Assembly: GCA_025055795.1 (NCBI GenBank)
Contig: JANWVV010000011.1
Location: 33,292 to 97,291, forward strand
Direction of reading: 5' to 3'
DNA from: Gemmataceae bacterium
GTDB taxonomy: Bacteria; Planctomycetota; Planctomycetia; Gemmatales; Gemmataceae
DNA length: 64,000 bases
Shown: positions 54,462-64,000 of the stretch, piece after piece
Layout: each line of letters starts with the position of its first letter
Position numbering within the stretch: the stretch's first letter is position 1
Notes under the pieces: generated by a model
What the model saw: only the letters and a program-made list of their open reading frames with translations
The model's database searches: none
What the model was told of the DNA's origin: nothing
Program-made: the position numbers and the translations under genes

Positions 54462-56612
54462 TCAATGTCGATTGCCGGTGATTTCGTCGGCTAGTTCCTG
54501 GGCGTCGTAGATTTTGCGTAGTGCCTCCACGATGGCCCGGCTGTCCACGGAGATGGCACGGGCCTGCTCGTCGTCGTAGATGAAGTCGAGAACCAGCGAT
54601 TGGATATTGCCGTCGAAGATCAGCCCGACGACTTCGGCGTTTTTGTTGATAACGGGCGAGCCGGAATTGCCACCGATGATGTCGGCGGTGCAGACGAAGT
54701 TGAAGGGGGTATTCAGGTTGAGTGCGGCTTTGCGCTCCAGCCAGCGTTTAGGCAGGGCAAACGGGGGCCGGTTGTTCTGTTCGGCAGCTCGTTGGAACAT
54801 GCCGGCGAAGGTGGTGAACGGTGGAACGTCGCGGCCGTCCTCTTTGTACCCTTTGACCACGCCGAAGGCCAGACGCAAGGTGAAGGTGGCGTCGGGGTAA
54901 ACGCGGTCCCCGTCCATGGCGAAGCGGGCCTTGGCCAAAGCGGCGTACGCCTGACGCTTGGGTTCTTCGACCTCATTTTCGAAGCGTTTACGCACGGCAC
55001 GGGCCGCCGGGTCGACCAGTTGGGCCAGGGTGAGCAGCGGGTCGTTGTAACTGTCCAGATCGACACGTTGTCCGGCCTTGGCCTTTTCTTCGATGTCAGC
55101 AAAGACCTTTTTCCGGAATGCCACGTCGCGGACGCGGGTACCGCTGATCAGTTCGTAGGCCCGTTCGCGGGGTGATTTACCCGCTAGCACTTTTTGCACC
55201 AGTTCGTGTTCGGCTCCTAGGCTGGTCGCTAGGAAGGTGAGACCGTCGGTGAGTTTGACGATTTCCAGGTCCTCGTAGATCGGTTCGTCGGAGAAGAGCT
55301 GGAATTTGAGGCTTGGCAGGCGGGCATCGGCAAACTCGCGTAAGCGTTCGCCACCGGGTTTGGGCAGTTCCTCGGCGGCACGGACCAGGGTACGGGCGAT
55401 GCCGAAAGAAGTGCAATAGAACCCCGCGGCGTTTTCCAGAAGGGTTACGTCGCGGATCAGTTCGGCCCGTACCTTCTCCGCCTTGGCGATGGTTTCGAAG
55501 GCCTGCATGGCCTCGGCATGCCAGGGGGGCAAAGGCTTCATCTGGGTCTGCAATTGCGTCAGGTAATCCCGCAGGCGTTTTTCCTGCGCTTGTTTACGGG
55601 CCATCAGCTTGGGATCGAGCAGGCCTGCCAGACCACCCAGGCGGGCTTTGCGGCTGTTCTGAATGCTGAACAATTCGTCCTCGGCGCGTTGGGCATTGCG
55701 TTCGCTGCGGGCGCTCCAGGCACTTAGCAGCACTTCCAGACGATTGAGCCGCTGCAGCAGATACGGATAGCCGGTATCCCGCAGGTATTTTAGCTCGGCC
55801 ATAATATTGCCGCGATTGGTCCGGCCGGGATGGCCTGAGACGAACACCAGTTCGCCCTCCTGGCAGCCGGAGGCACTCCATTTCAGATAATGCTCACTGT
55901 TGATCGGTTTGCCGTTCTCGTACACCCGTAAAAAGGCGACGTCCAGGCAGTAGCGGGGGTACTCGAAGTTGTCTGGATCGCCCCCGAAGAAGGCGGCATC
56001 CTTTTCCGGGGCGAAAACCAAGCGGATGTCAGTATATTTCTTGAATGTGTACAGATGATACTGTCCCCCGGCATACAGGGTGACTACGTCCGCCCGAATG
56101 TTCTTTTCGGGATTGGCAGCGGCTTTTTCCAGTTCGGCGATTTTGGCTTGCCGCAGTTTGAAAGCTTCGGCCGGTGGGGTGCCCGGCGGTACTGCTTTCT
56201 CGACCTCGGCCGTCACGTCCTGGATGCCAATCAGGACATTCAGTTCCAACCCCTTGCATGGCAGTTCCTGGTCACGGGTTTTCGCATGGAAGCCGTCCCG
56301 CAGGTAGTTTTTTTCGTCGGTGGAAAGCTTGGCCAGGTCGTCCGAGGCCACATGATGGTTGGTCATGACCAGGCCGTGCGGACTGACAAAACTGCCGGAG
56401 CCGCCCGAGTTGAAGCGGACACTGGCCAGCCGGACGTGGTCCAGCCAGGCCTCGTCCGGGGCAAAGCCATACTGCTTTTGCAGATACGCCCGTGGGGGAT
56501 GGTTGAACAGCCACATCCCCTCATCGCCATGGACAGGTTCGCTGAGCATATACAGTCCCACTACGGCGGCCACGGCCGCCAGATGCACCACAAACATCCC
56601 GCTGGAGCGCAT
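54462..56612 (-). CDS. S46 family peptidase (DPP7/DPP11-like)
   Basis: 716 residues. A hydrophobic N-terminus (VVHLAAVAAVVGLYML) is a signal peptide. The S46 signature starts DEGMWLFNHPP; the catalytic His is in MTNHHVA near residue 86, and the Ser in GGNSGSPV near residue 650. These periplasmic dipeptidyl aminopeptidases release dipeptides; the preference (DPP7 hydrophobic, DPP11 acidic) depends on a Gly/Arg near 673 in Porphyromonas numbering, which I could not assign. GGAGGGAG precedes the ATG. A rho-independent terminator lies downstream. Confidence 0.93.
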   Translation of the reverse strand: MRSSGMFVVHLAAVAAVVGLYMLSEPVHGDEGMWLFNHPPRAYLQKQYGFAPDEAWLDHVRLASVRFNSGGSGSFVSPHGLVMTNHHVASDDLAKLSTDEKNYLRDGFHAKTRDQELPCKGLELNVLIGIQDVTAEVEKAVPPGTPPAEAFKLRQAKIAELEKAAANPEKNIRADVVTLYAGGQYHLYTFKKYTDIRLVFAPEKDAAFFGGDPDNFEYPRYCLDVAFLRVYENGKPINSEHYLKWSASGCQEGELVFVSGHPGRTNRGNIMAELKYLRDTGYPYLLQRLNRLEVLLSAWSARSERNAQRAEDELFSIQNSRKARLGGLAGLLDPKLMARKQAQEKRLRDYLTQLQTQMKPLPPWHAEAMQAFETIAKAEKVRAELIRDVTLLENAAGFYCTSFGIARTLVRAAEELPKPGGERLREFADARLPSLKFQLFSDEPIYEDLEIVKLTDGLTFLATSLGAEHELVQKVLAGKSPRERAYELISGTRVRDVAFRKKVFADIEEKAKAGQRVDLDSYNDPLLTLAQLVDPAARAVRKRFENEVEEPKRQAYAALAKARFAMDGDRVYPDATFTLRLAFGVVKGYKEDGRDVPPFTTFAGMFQRAAEQNNRPPFALPKRWLERKAALNLNTPFNFVCTADIIGGNSGSPVINKNAEVVGLIFDGNIQSLVLDFIYDDEQARAISVDSRAIVEALRKIYDAQELADEITGNRH

Positions 56613-57157
56613 GGCTTGCTCCCTCCATGCTAGCCTGGTCGTTGCCTGTCTGACCCGCTGTCGGCACCCTGGAGCCCTGTGCTCAGAGTGCCCCTAGCCC
56701 GGACAACGACCGCTGTGGCGACGTTATAGCCTTTGGAAGACATTCGTCTGCCCCTGCCATCCTTCCTGCACCACTCAACCCTCCGTTCCCGCTCCGGGAC
56801 TCAGTTGACTATCCAAGTGATCGATCCTTGCACACGGGGTAGGCGACGGGGCAGCATACGATTCTGACAACTCTTCCCTTGTGGAAGATAGTGGGGGAAA
56901 CAGGCATTAAAATAATAATGTTTGTTCTCATTCGGGATCAGGCGGCATAAGGTTAAGGGGAGTGGAGGCTTCAAGCGTTTCCCTTTGGTTTATCATTAAC
57001 AGGGGTTGGTTGCAGGGTTCCAAAAGGAATTCCGGCTCGAATAAGGGGGGAGAGGAGCATTTTTGTATAGGGTGATTTGCCTGGAACCGCTAGCATAGTG
57101 CTAAATGGGCTATGTATCGTCCTGGCAGCATCCGGTCTAAAAACGGTGCAGTGAGGA
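56613..57157. other. divergent region before the type I secretion genes
   Basis: About 545 bp between the S46 peptidase (minus) and the secretion ABC gene (plus). The middle, 56900-57070, is AT-rich relative to neighbours. TAGCA-TAG-TGCTA at 57091-57103 is a small dyad 55 bp before the ABC start and a possible operator. No supported gene. Confidence 0.5.
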
Positions 57158-59365
57158 ATGGCCGTGCCTGACGAACTGACCAAGAGGCAGTCGTTGCTGG
57201 ATAGCGATACCGAGGCGTTGAAGATACTGGAGTATGCGGCCGAGGTGTGCGATCTGCCGTTCGACATCGAGCGGGCCGCGCAGTTGTATCGAGCGGCCGT
57301 GCAGAAGATCGAGCCGACCCTGCCCCGGGCGGCCCGGTTGCGTCTGGCGCAGGCAGCCGAGGGGCTGGGGATGCGTTTGCAGCCCCATTATCTGTCGATT
57401 CGCGAAGCTCTGGGCCACATCCACAAGGAAGAAACGCCACTGCTCATTTTCACGATTACCTCGTCCGGCACGGGCCGCTGGTTCATCGTCCAGGAATCGG
57501 ACGGGCGTCGGGGCCTGGTGCAGACGCCCGATCAGGAAGAGCCAGTCAGTTACAGTGCTGAAGAACTAGCCCGGCTGTTCGGTGCTTGTGATGCGGACGT
57601 AGTGCTGGAATGGCTCGAGCCGCTGCCGATCGCCACGCCACCGCTATCCACGGCCACCTCCCCTTTCAACGAACATCACCCCTTTCACAGCAGCATTCAT
57701 CCCTGGAAGCGTCTGCTGCAATTGTTACGACCGGACAGCACCGACATTCGCCTGGTAATCTACTTTGCTATCGCTATTGGTCTATTCAACCTGACGGTAC
57801 CGATCGTGACGATGGCGGTCGTCAACACCGTAGCGTTCGGTACCCTTATCCAGCAATTGATTATTCTGTGTCTAGCTCTGTTGGTGGCGCTGGTCATTGC
57901 CGGCGTGCTACTGCTTTTGCAGTATGTGCTGGTGGAGTATATTCAGCGGCGTATTTTTGTACGCGTTGCCTCGGAGTTATCCTATCGGCTGCCACGTGTC
58001 GATCTGAAGGCTTTTGATCAGCGGTATGGTCCGGAGCTGGTCAACCGGTTTTTTGATGTGCTGACGGTACAGAAATCGTCGGCGGTGCTGCTGTTGGATG
58101 GCATTTCGCTGCTGTTGCAGATGGCCATCGGCATGATTCTGCTGGCATTTTATCATCCCCTGTTGTTGGGGTTTGACCTTGTATTAACCGGGGCGTTGGT
58201 GGTGTGGGCGCTGGTGTTAGGACGCGGGGCAGTCCGTACGGCCATCCGCGAGTCGATCGCCAAGTACCGTGTGGCCGGCTGGATGGAAGAAGTGGCCCGT
58301 CACCCAGTGGCCTTCAAATTGTCCGGAGGGCCGCGCATGGCCTGGGATCGGGCCGAGGCCCTGACCCGCGAGTATCTGGACGCCCGTAAACAACATTTCG
58401 TCATTCTGGTGCGTCAATTCGTTTTCATGATCTTCCTGTACGTTGTGGTCAACGTGGCCCTGCTAGCCTTGGGCGGCACTTTGGTCATTCAGGGACAGTT
58501 GACCCTGGGCGAATTAGTGGCCACCGAAATCATCGTCAATCTGATCCTGGCCACGTTTTTGAAGATCATCAAATACGTCGAGGCTTATTATGACATTCTG
58601 GCGGCCATGGACAAACTAGGGCAGTTGCTCGATCTGCCGCTGGAAAGTCAGTTGGGAGAACATCATGTTTCGTACAGTAAAGGGGCTAGCGTGACGTTGC
58701 ACACCGTGACGTTCGCCTATAGTGGCCAGAAATGGCCGGCGCTCCATCAGTTATCTTTGTCGATTGCTCCCGGCGAACGCGTGGCAATTGTCGGTCCTAA
58801 TGGTGCCGGCAAAAGTACCCTGGCAGACGTACTTTATGGATTGCGTATTCCTCAAAGCGGCTGGGTGGAAATCGATGGCATTGACATCCGCAGCTTGCGG
58901 CTGGACTCCTTGCGGGAACACGTGGCTTTGGTCAAGGGAGTGGAGATCATCGAGGGGACACTGCTAGACAACTTGCGCATGGGGCGCAACGAGATCAGCC
59001 TGCTGCAGATTCACGACATGCTCCGCAAGGTGGGAATGCTCGAGACGGTCATGGCCTTTCCGGATGGTTTGCAGACCATGTTATGGGGGGACGGTAAACC
59101 GCTCTCGGTGGGGCAGGCCAGCCGGTTGATGCTAGCACGGGCCATGCTGGGGCATCCCCGCTTGCTGATCATCGACGAGTCGCTCGATCACATCGATGAG
59201 CAATTCCGTGATACCATCCTGGCCAGCCTGCTAGATCCGTCGGCGCCCTGGACTTTGATTCTGATTACCCATTCTCCGGACGTTGCCCGGCAATGTGATC
59301 GGGTCATTACGCTTCAGCCCCCGGCCCGTAGCGGAGCACGCGACGTCAAAAGTCTGGCCGGGTAA
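57158..59365 (+). CDS. type I secretion ABC transporter with C39-like domain
   Basis: 735 residues. The N-terminal ~150 residues (ALKILEYAAEVCDLPFDIERA ... GRWFIVQESDGRRGLVQTPDQEEPVSYSAEEL) resemble the C39-like domain of HlyB-type exporters. The peptidase Cys is not present at the start, so it probably binds rather than cleaves substrate. Six membrane segments follow (about 195-450). The nucleotide domain is intact: Walker A VGPNGAGKST (K552), signature LSVGQ, Walker B LLIIDES, H-loop ITHS. AGGA abuts the ATG; a GTG at 57164 has better spacing. HlyD- and TolC-type genes follow in order. Confidence 0.92.
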   Translation: MAVPDELTKRQSLLDSDTEALKILEYAAEVCDLPFDIERAAQLYRAAVQKIEPTLPRAARLRLAQAAEGLGMRLQPHYLSIREALGHIHKEETPLLIFTITSSGTGRWFIVQESDGRRGLVQTPDQEEPVSYSAEELARLFGACDADVVLEWLEPLPIATPPLSTATSPFNEHHPFHSSIHPWKRLLQLLRPDSTDIRLVIYFAIAIGLFNLTVPIVTMAVVNTVAFGTLIQQLIILCLALLVALVIAGVLLLLQYVLVEYIQRRIFVRVASELSYRLPRVDLKAFDQRYGPELVNRFFDVLTVQKSSAVLLLDGISLLLQMAIGMILLAFYHPLLLGFDLVLTGALVVWALVLGRGAVRTAIRESIAKYRVAGWMEEVARHPVAFKLSGGPRMAWDRAEALTREYLDARKQHFVILVRQFVFMIFLYVVVNVALLALGGTLVIQGQLTLGELVATEIIVNLILATFLKIIKYVEAYYDILAAMDKLGQLLDLPLESQLGEHHVSYSKGASVTLHTVTFAYSGQKWPALHQLSLSIAPGERVAIVGPNGAGKSTLADVLYGLRIPQSGWVEIDGIDIRSLRLDSLREHVALVKGVEIIEGTLLDNLRMGRNEISLLQIHDMLRKVGMLETVMAFPDGLQTMLWGDGKPLSVGQASRLMLARAMLGHPRLLIIDESLDHIDEQFRDTILASLLDPSAPWTLILITHSPDVARQCDRVITLQPPARSGARDVKSLAG

Positions 59366-59569
59366 CGAGCAGTGGTATGGCTAGGTGTCCGCAGCCGGAT
59401 TGTGCCGGGTTGTGTACCGCTTGGCGGTATCGGAGATGTGTTCCTGTAGTCCGCCGGAAGGGGATCCGACTGTCCAACACAGTTGTTATTATGCGGAATA
59501 ATGGCGGTAGACGGGGTACCAGACGGTCGTGTGGCGTCTGGGGGGCTCCGGATAGGGGAGAAAACAACC

Positions 59570-61027
59570 ATGATCGGCTTGACCACCGTGCGGGGCGAAC
59601 CCGATCTGAATCTGCCGGCCATTCGTCTTAGTCAGACACCACGACTGGTCCGCCGTCTGGCCTATGGTTTGGTACTAGTTTTGTTTCTGCTGGTGCCTTT
59701 GGCCGGCTTCCTTCCCTGGACGCAGACGGTGCACGGCCAGGGACAGACTATTGCCTTTCATCCGGCACGGCGGCCGCAGTTCATCGTTTCCCCGATCGAA
59801 GGGCGGGTCAAAAAGTGGTACGTCGTGGAAGGGGACCGGGTGCGGGCGGGTCAGTTACTGGTCCAGTTGGTGGATAACGATCCCCTGATCCTGGAACGCC
59901 TCCGGGAACAAGAAATGCTGGCGTTACAACGTTTGACCCTGGCCGATGGACGGGTCAAGGATCAGGAGTCCCGCTTGCAGTACGTTCGGCGGGAACGAGA
60001 TGTACTGCTGACAGAAGCCCAGTACCGCGTGGAGCAGGCCGAGGCTCAGGTACTGGTTGCCCAGCAGGAGTTGAACCGGGCTCGGTTCGACCTGGAACGA
60101 GAAGAGCTGAATTATCAACGTACTCTGCGGCTTTACAAAAGCGCGTTGGGGGAAGGGCGAGTGGTGTCCAAGGATGAATTGGAAGAAGCGGAGCGGCGGC
60201 GCAATCTGGCCAAGGCACAGGTGCCGCTAGCCGAAGCCCGCGTGCAGCTAGCGAAAAAAACGCTCGAGGCCGCCCGTGTCCAGTTGGAAGTGGTTGACAA
60301 CCGTACGGCTGCCTTGATCCAGACCGAGGAGGCGGCCCTCAAATCGGCCCAAAGCGAACAGGCCGCGGTCCAGCAGCAGTATCTAGCTCTAAAGACCCAG
60401 GTCCAGCGGCAGGAAAATCAGCGGCTGGAAGCGCCGGTCAACGGCATCATTTTCCGCATTCTGGCCAATGCGGAGGCCGGAGGCCAGTTGGTCCGACCGG
60501 GGGAACGGTTAGCCGTCTTGGTGCCGGATCCGGAGTCGCCTGAGGACAAGGCGCGGCACCGGGCAGAATTAGGATTGTTAGGAGGCCTGGCCTTTGGCAT
60601 TTATGATCCCTTGACTTGGGGGGAATACCCGGCTATTGTGGCCGAACTTTACATCGACGGGAACGATCTGCCGTTGGTGCGTCGGGGGGATCCGGTCCTG
60701 CTCCAGTTTGAGGGTTGGCCGGCGATTCAATTCGCCGCTTATCCGAAGGTGGCAGCAGGAACGTTCCGGGGAGAGGTATACCTGATTGATCCGACCTCGG
60801 ATGGAAATGGCCGTTTCCGCATTCTGGTGGCGCCGGCTGAGGGGGAGGAATGGCCGGCCTACGAATACCTGCGTCAGGGAGTGCGGGCCCAGGGTTGGTT
60901 CCTGCTGCGGCAGGTGTCCCTCGGTTATGAGGTGTGGCGGGTCATCAATGGCTTCCCCCTTACCCGCGAGATCAAGCCGTCCGAGGCCGCCTCACCTTTG
61001 GGACCGGTGCAACGGTTGCGTAAATAA
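59570..61027 (+). CDS. HlyD-family periplasmic adaptor
   Basis: 485 residues. A single membrane segment (LVLVLFLLVPLAGFLPW, about 33-49) follows a short cytoplasmic tail. A first lipoyl half (IVSPIEGRVKKWYVVEGDRVRAG), a long coiled-coil hairpin from about 110 to 290 rich in Gln/Glu/Arg/Leu, a second lipoyl half (RLEAPVNGIIFRILANAEAGGQL) and a C-terminal beta-barrel follow. GGGGAG precedes the ATG. It links the ABC protein to the outer channel across the periplasm. The ABC stop is about 200 bp upstream. Confidence 0.92.
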   Translation: MIGLTTVRGEPDLNLPAIRLSQTPRLVRRLAYGLVLVLFLLVPLAGFLPWTQTVHGQGQTIAFHPARRPQFIVSPIEGRVKKWYVVEGDRVRAGQLLVQLVDNDPLILERLREQEMLALQRLTLADGRVKDQESRLQYVRRERDVLLTEAQYRVEQAEAQVLVAQQELNRARFDLEREELNYQRTLRLYKSALGEGRVVSKDELEEAERRRNLAKAQVPLAEARVQLAKKTLEAARVQLEVVDNRTAALIQTEEAALKSAQSEQAAVQQQYLALKTQVQRQENQRLEAPVNGIIFRILANAEAGGQLVRPGERLAVLVPDPESPEDKARHRAELGLLGGLAFGIYDPLTWGEYPAIVAELYIDGNDLPLVRRGDPVLLQFEGWPAIQFAAYPKVAAGTFRGEVYLIDPTSDGNGRFRILVAPAEGEEWPAYEYLRQGVRAQGWFLLRQVSLGYEVWRVINGFPLTREIKPSEAASPLGPVQRLRK

Positions 61028-61076
61028 CCCGTCGAATCATCCGGGCCCGTTTCAGCTGCTCCGGGCCTGCCTGAAT

Positions 61077-62786
61077 GTGGCATTAGGCTTGGTGCTGACC
61101 GGTTCTAGCATCAGTTTGTGCAGCGGTTGCGCTTTGCAATCGCCGTTGCCGGAAGGAGCTTTCGTCCGCAAGTCTGTTCTCGTGCCTCGGTTACCTCCGC
61201 CGCAGCCGCCGGCTGCTTTGCCGGTGCCGCCGGCCCCACTGCCGAGCCCCTCCAGTTCCAAGGGCCCCGACTGGCCTGAAGCTCCGCCTCCCCGACCCGC
61301 TGATCCCGAGGGAGGCCAGCCACCGGCCATTCCCAGTTCCCCTCTGCCGGACAACCGTTCGGCACCGCTTCCTCTGCCCCGGCCGCTGCAACAACCCTTG
61401 CGCTTGGATGAGGTCCTGGATAGCGTAGCGGCCGCTTTTCCCTTGCTGCTGGCCATCGAATTGGAGCGAACTATTGCTGCCGGACAACGACTGGCCGCTG
61501 AAGGGCAATTTGATCCGGTGTTACGCCTCCGCTCGGCGGAACAGACAGGCACATTCGCCAGCAGCCGCTTGGCTGCTACGCTCGAACAAAACTCCCCCTA
61601 TGGCGGCATTAGCACCTTTGCTGGCTGGCGGTGGGGAGTGGGCAACTTCCCCATCTACTACAACGACCGCAAAACAGGAGAAGGTGGTGAGTTGCAGGCA
61701 GGTGTGGTCGTTCCCCTGTTACAGAACCGTGAGATTGACCCCCGTCGGGCCCGCCTGCGGATTGCCCAGATCGGTCAGAATCTGGCGGAACCGACCATCC
61801 GTAGTGCCCGGCTGGACTTTTTCCGCAACGCGGCCCAGGCGTACTGGGGTTGGCAGGTGGCCGGGGCACAGTACCGTATTGCCGAGGATCTACTGCGGCT
61901 GGCCGTCGATCGGCAGCAGATTTTTGACGTGCAGTTCCGCGAGGGTAAAATCGCCGAAGCGCCCGTGGCTCTCAACCGCCGGCTGGTGGCCTCGCGGCGG
62001 GAAGCCTTGCTGGCCGCCGAGCGTCTGTTGCAGCAGGCGGCTTTGCGGTTATCGTTGTTTTTGCGCGACGAAACCGGCCAGCCGGTGGTGCCCCCTGCCG
62101 AGTGGCTGGACCCTGACTTCCTCAATACTCCGCTGTTGGCTCCCCAAGCAGCTGGCCTGGCGGCCGATGTGCAACTGGCCCTGCAGCAGCGACCCGAGCT
62201 GGCCCGCTTCCAGTTGGAAAAACAACGACGTGCGGTCGAGTGGCAGTTGGCGAATAATCAGTTGCTGCCCGCTCTGAACCTGACGGTGCAGGGGGCCCAG
62301 GATATGGGCATTGCCAAGAAAACCTTGACGGGAACCGGACCATTCGCCACAGACCGGACCACGGGAGAAGTTGGAGCGACCCTGGAGTTTCCCCTCCCTT
62401 TCCGCAACGCCCGTGGCCAGCTTTTGACAGCCCAGGCCCAGTTGGCCCAGTTGCTCGCCCAGGAACGCTACGCCCGGGACGAGATCACCGTCCAGGTCCA
62501 GGACGCTGTCTCGGAGCTGCTCCTGACTTATCAGCGTCTGCAGCAGGCCCGGGAAGAGTTACGGCAGGCGGAACGGGTGCTACAGATCGAAACGGTCCGC
62601 TTCCAGGAAGGCCGGATCAGTCTGGTGGAATTGAATCTGCAGGAGATCGCCGCGGCCGAGGCCAAAACCAAGGTCGCGGTCATTTTGGGCAGTTACTTCA
62701 ATGCGGTGGCCCAGTATCTGACGGTCTTGGGTTTTGACCGTTTGCGGCCCACGGCACCCACAGCCGTCCTACCCATGGCCCGTTGA
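61077..62786 (+). CDS. TolC/OEP-family outer-membrane channel
   Basis: About 569 residues. A hydrophobic N-terminus (ALGLVLTGSSISLCSGC) is a signal, possibly of a lipoprotein with an imperfect lipobox. A Pro-rich linker of about 70 residues follows, then the OEP repeats: PLRLDEVLDSVAAAFP, long helices with RQQIFDVQFREGKIAEAPVALNRR, and the second half ending FQEGRISLVELNLQEIAAAEAK. The start is uncertain: GTG at 61077 is given, but CTG at 61056 or an ATG at 60948 overlapping hlyD are possible. It completes the secretion set. Confidence 0.85.
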   Translation: MALGLVLTGSSISLCSGCALQSPLPEGAFVRKSVLVPRLPPPQPPAALPVPPAPLPSPSSSKGPDWPEAPPPRPADPEGGQPPAIPSSPLPDNRSAPLPLPRPLQQPLRLDEVLDSVAAAFPLLLAIELERTIAAGQRLAAEGQFDPVLRLRSAEQTGTFASSRLAATLEQNSPYGGISTFAGWRWGVGNFPIYYNDRKTGEGGELQAGVVVPLLQNREIDPRRARLRIAQIGQNLAEPTIRSARLDFFRNAAQAYWGWQVAGAQYRIAEDLLRLAVDRQQIFDVQFREGKIAEAPVALNRRLVASRREALLAAERLLQQAALRLSLFLRDETGQPVVPPAEWLDPDFLNTPLLAPQAAGLAADVQLALQQRPELARFQLEKQRRAVEWQLANNQLLPALNLTVQGAQDMGIAKKTLTGTGPFATDRTTGEVGATLEFPLPFRNARGQLLTAQAQLAQLLAQERYARDEITVQVQDAVSELLLTYQRLQQAREELRQAERVLQIETVRFQEGRISLVELNLQEIAAAEAKTKVAVILGSYFNAVAQYLTVLGFDRLRPTAPTAVLPMAR

Positions 62787-62802
62787 ACGGGGTCAACAGA
62801 GC

Positions 62803-63675
62803 TCACCAGTCGTTGCCTAGGATATCGCCGCTGGCAGGTGTGCAAGCCACTGCCCAAGTGGTAGCACTAATACTAGGGGCGACGCTTCGGACCGAGCCAT
62901 CGCCCATGGCCACTAGGCAGCCGCCGGCGCTGAGCATGTGGGGCCGACGCGGATCACACGCGGTGGCAGGAGCCGTGGCGGGTTGTGGTGGCTGAATGGC
63001 TCCCGTCGTGAAATTGAAAGCGGCCAGATACAAATCATTCGGCGGATTGGCCACCCACAACGGTGGTCCAGCCGTGGGGCCACTGCCGGGCCAAGCGCTG
63101 CCGCCAGTGGGTGCTGTGCATGTCCCTTTCTTCTCCGCAAAAAAGACCGTGTTGGAGGTACCATCGGCAATACCTGCTGGGAACATCGTCCGCCCTGCCA
63201 GCACTACAGTCGTAATCGTCGTGCCGCTGACCGTGCACCGCCCGAACACCAACGTGTTAGCGGCGTAGTTTCCCACGGGCAAATTATTTCCCGCCAGCTG
63301 GTTAGATGTCGTTACATCCAGCGGTGATTGATAAGTCTTGACCGGTTGAGCCGAAGCGGCGCTGAAGCCAAGGTTGTACAAAGCCTCCTGTTCTAGATAG
63401 GGCAGCAGATAGAAGTGGAGTGTGGCATTGAGCGTATATCCACCTGCATTTCCTGCTGTCGGCGGGAGCTGCTGCCCGCGAGCATCGGCCAGATTATGGC
63501 AGGCCAAGGCAAGCTGTTTCAAATTGTTGCTACTGGTCGTCCGCGCGGCGGCCTCGCGGACCTTCTGCACTGCTGGTAGTAACAAACCGATCAAGATCGC
63601 TATGATCGCTATCACTACAAGCAACTCAATCAGAGTGAAAGCTTTAGACCCGGGATTTTGGCTGTGTCGAATCAT
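62803..63675 (-). CDS. DUF1559 protein with prepilin-type N-terminus
   Basis: 290 residues. [35 protein letters not shown] is the type IV pilin-like cleavage and methylation segment, so it is presumably processed by PilD and kept in the inner membrane. The C-terminal [13 protein letters not shown] ... [13 protein letters not shown] is the DUF1559 (SBP_bac_10) ending. This family is hugely expanded in planctomycetes; its role is not settled. AAAGGAG precedes the ATG. It converges with the TolC-type gene at 17 bp. Confidence 0.95.
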   Translation of the reverse strand: MIRHSQNPGSKAFTLIELLVVIAIIAILIGLLLPAVQKVREAAARTTSSNNLKQLALACHNLADARGQQLPPTAGNAGGYTLNATLHFYLLPYLEQEALYNLGFSAASAQPVKTYQSPLDVTTSNQLAGNNLPVGNYAANTLVFGRCTVSGTTITTVVLAGRTMFPAGIADGTSNTVFFAEKKGTCTAPTGGSAWPGSGPTAGPPLWVANPPNDLYLAAFNFTTGAIQPPQPATAPATACDPRRPHMLSAGGCLVAMGDGSVRSVAPSISATTWAVACTPASGDILGNDW

Positions 63676-64000
63676 GGAAGCACTCCTTTAAGCCTTTCCT
63701 TATTCAGAAAGACGCAGTTCCCTTTCACTAAATAGCCTGTTGTGTCGACTGATCAGTGTCAACTTTCTCGACGCTAGGTGTCGAGCCTTTCCGTTTCATT
63801 CCTCGAGCAACGATTGCTTGGAATATCATATTATTATGCATCAAAGACCGATTGCTTCTAACGTGTTTGGTTGTTTGGCAATTGCTCCCAACAGAATGTT
63901 GGTGTATCGCGTTGTTTGGGCAGCATCATAGGTGGGTGTGTCAGCGGGCTGTTCATTCGCTCGGCCCGCTTGCCCAAACTTTCAGCAGTTGGTGGAGCCC
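63676..64000. other. intergenic region upstream of the DUF1559 gene
   Basis: About 325 bp at the window's end. A near-repeat CGATTGCTT occurs at about 63812 and 63849, and 63800-63850 is AT-rich. The DUF1559 promoter should be here. No gene is supported. Confidence 0.45.

Noticed and set aside
1..64000. CRISPR arrays, insertion sequences or integrases
   Set aside because: I saw no regularly spaced direct repeats, transposase motifs or attachment-site duplications; the tRNA-Cys is not flanked by an integrase.

Overview
The window looks like a GC-rich planctomycete chromosome, probably from the Gemmata side of the phylum. The evidence is family content: a DUF1559 prepilin-like protein, a Tat-exported DUF1501 protein, a DUF1571 lipoprotein, a Ser/Thr kinase fused through one membrane segment to WD40-type repeats, a GH3-family acyl-adenylating enzyme and an S46 peptidase. 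All calls come from reading the sequence; no database search was run.

Layout. 1-6 kb: the 3' part of an alpha/beta hydrolase, a GH3 protein, a DUF1571 lipoprotein, a stand-alone receiver domain and a groES with no groEL beside it. 6-12.8 kb: a replication block on the minus strand in the order dnaA-like, dnaN, dciA (DUF721), gyrB. The dnaA product is short and divergent. The spacers on both sides of dnaA carry DnaA-box-like sites, a perfect 19-bp inverted repeat and an 11-bp tandem repeat, so this is the best candidate here for a chromosomal origin. 12.8-22.3 kb: a cysteine desulfurase, a ten-repeat BNR exoprotein, a 34-residue basic protein, an RraA-like protein divergent from a DUF1501 protein, a TPR protein with two RNA polymerase alpha C-terminal domains, and tRNA-Cys. 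22.7-30 kb: an amidohydrolase paired with an unrecognised 491-residue protein, a secreted beta-barrel candidate and the kinase-WD40 protein. 30-36 kb: a quinone-reductase-like MDR enzyme, frr, and a calcium-type P-ATPase coupled to a thioredoxin-like [2Fe-2S] protein. 36-40.5 kb: a fatty-acid block rpmF-plsX-fabD-acpP-fabF on the minus strand. 41-46 kb: a HIT protein, a dNTP triphosphohydrolase, a DJ-1/PfpI protein without its cysteine, a DUF58 protein and a GT4 glycosyltransferase. 46.7-52.6 kb: an ABC exporter-like protein with a degenerate ATPase site followed by a CysQ-like phosphatase, a GNAT, then tryptophanase with a GT2. 52.7-56.6 kb: dihydrolipoyl dehydrogenase and an S46 peptidase. 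57-62.8 kb: a type I secretion set (ABC with C39-like domain, HlyD-type adaptor, TolC-type channel). The window ends with a DUF1559 gene.

How the genes work together. The replication block holds initiator, sliding clamp, probable helicase loader and gyrase. The rpmF-plsX-fabD-acpP-fabF genes supply phospholipid acyl chains. The three secretion genes could form one envelope-spanning exporter whose cargo is not visible here. The observations most worth follow-up are the TPR/double alpha-CTD protein, the divergent initiator with its unusual flanking repeats, and the ABC protein whose ATPase motifs are nearly all altered.
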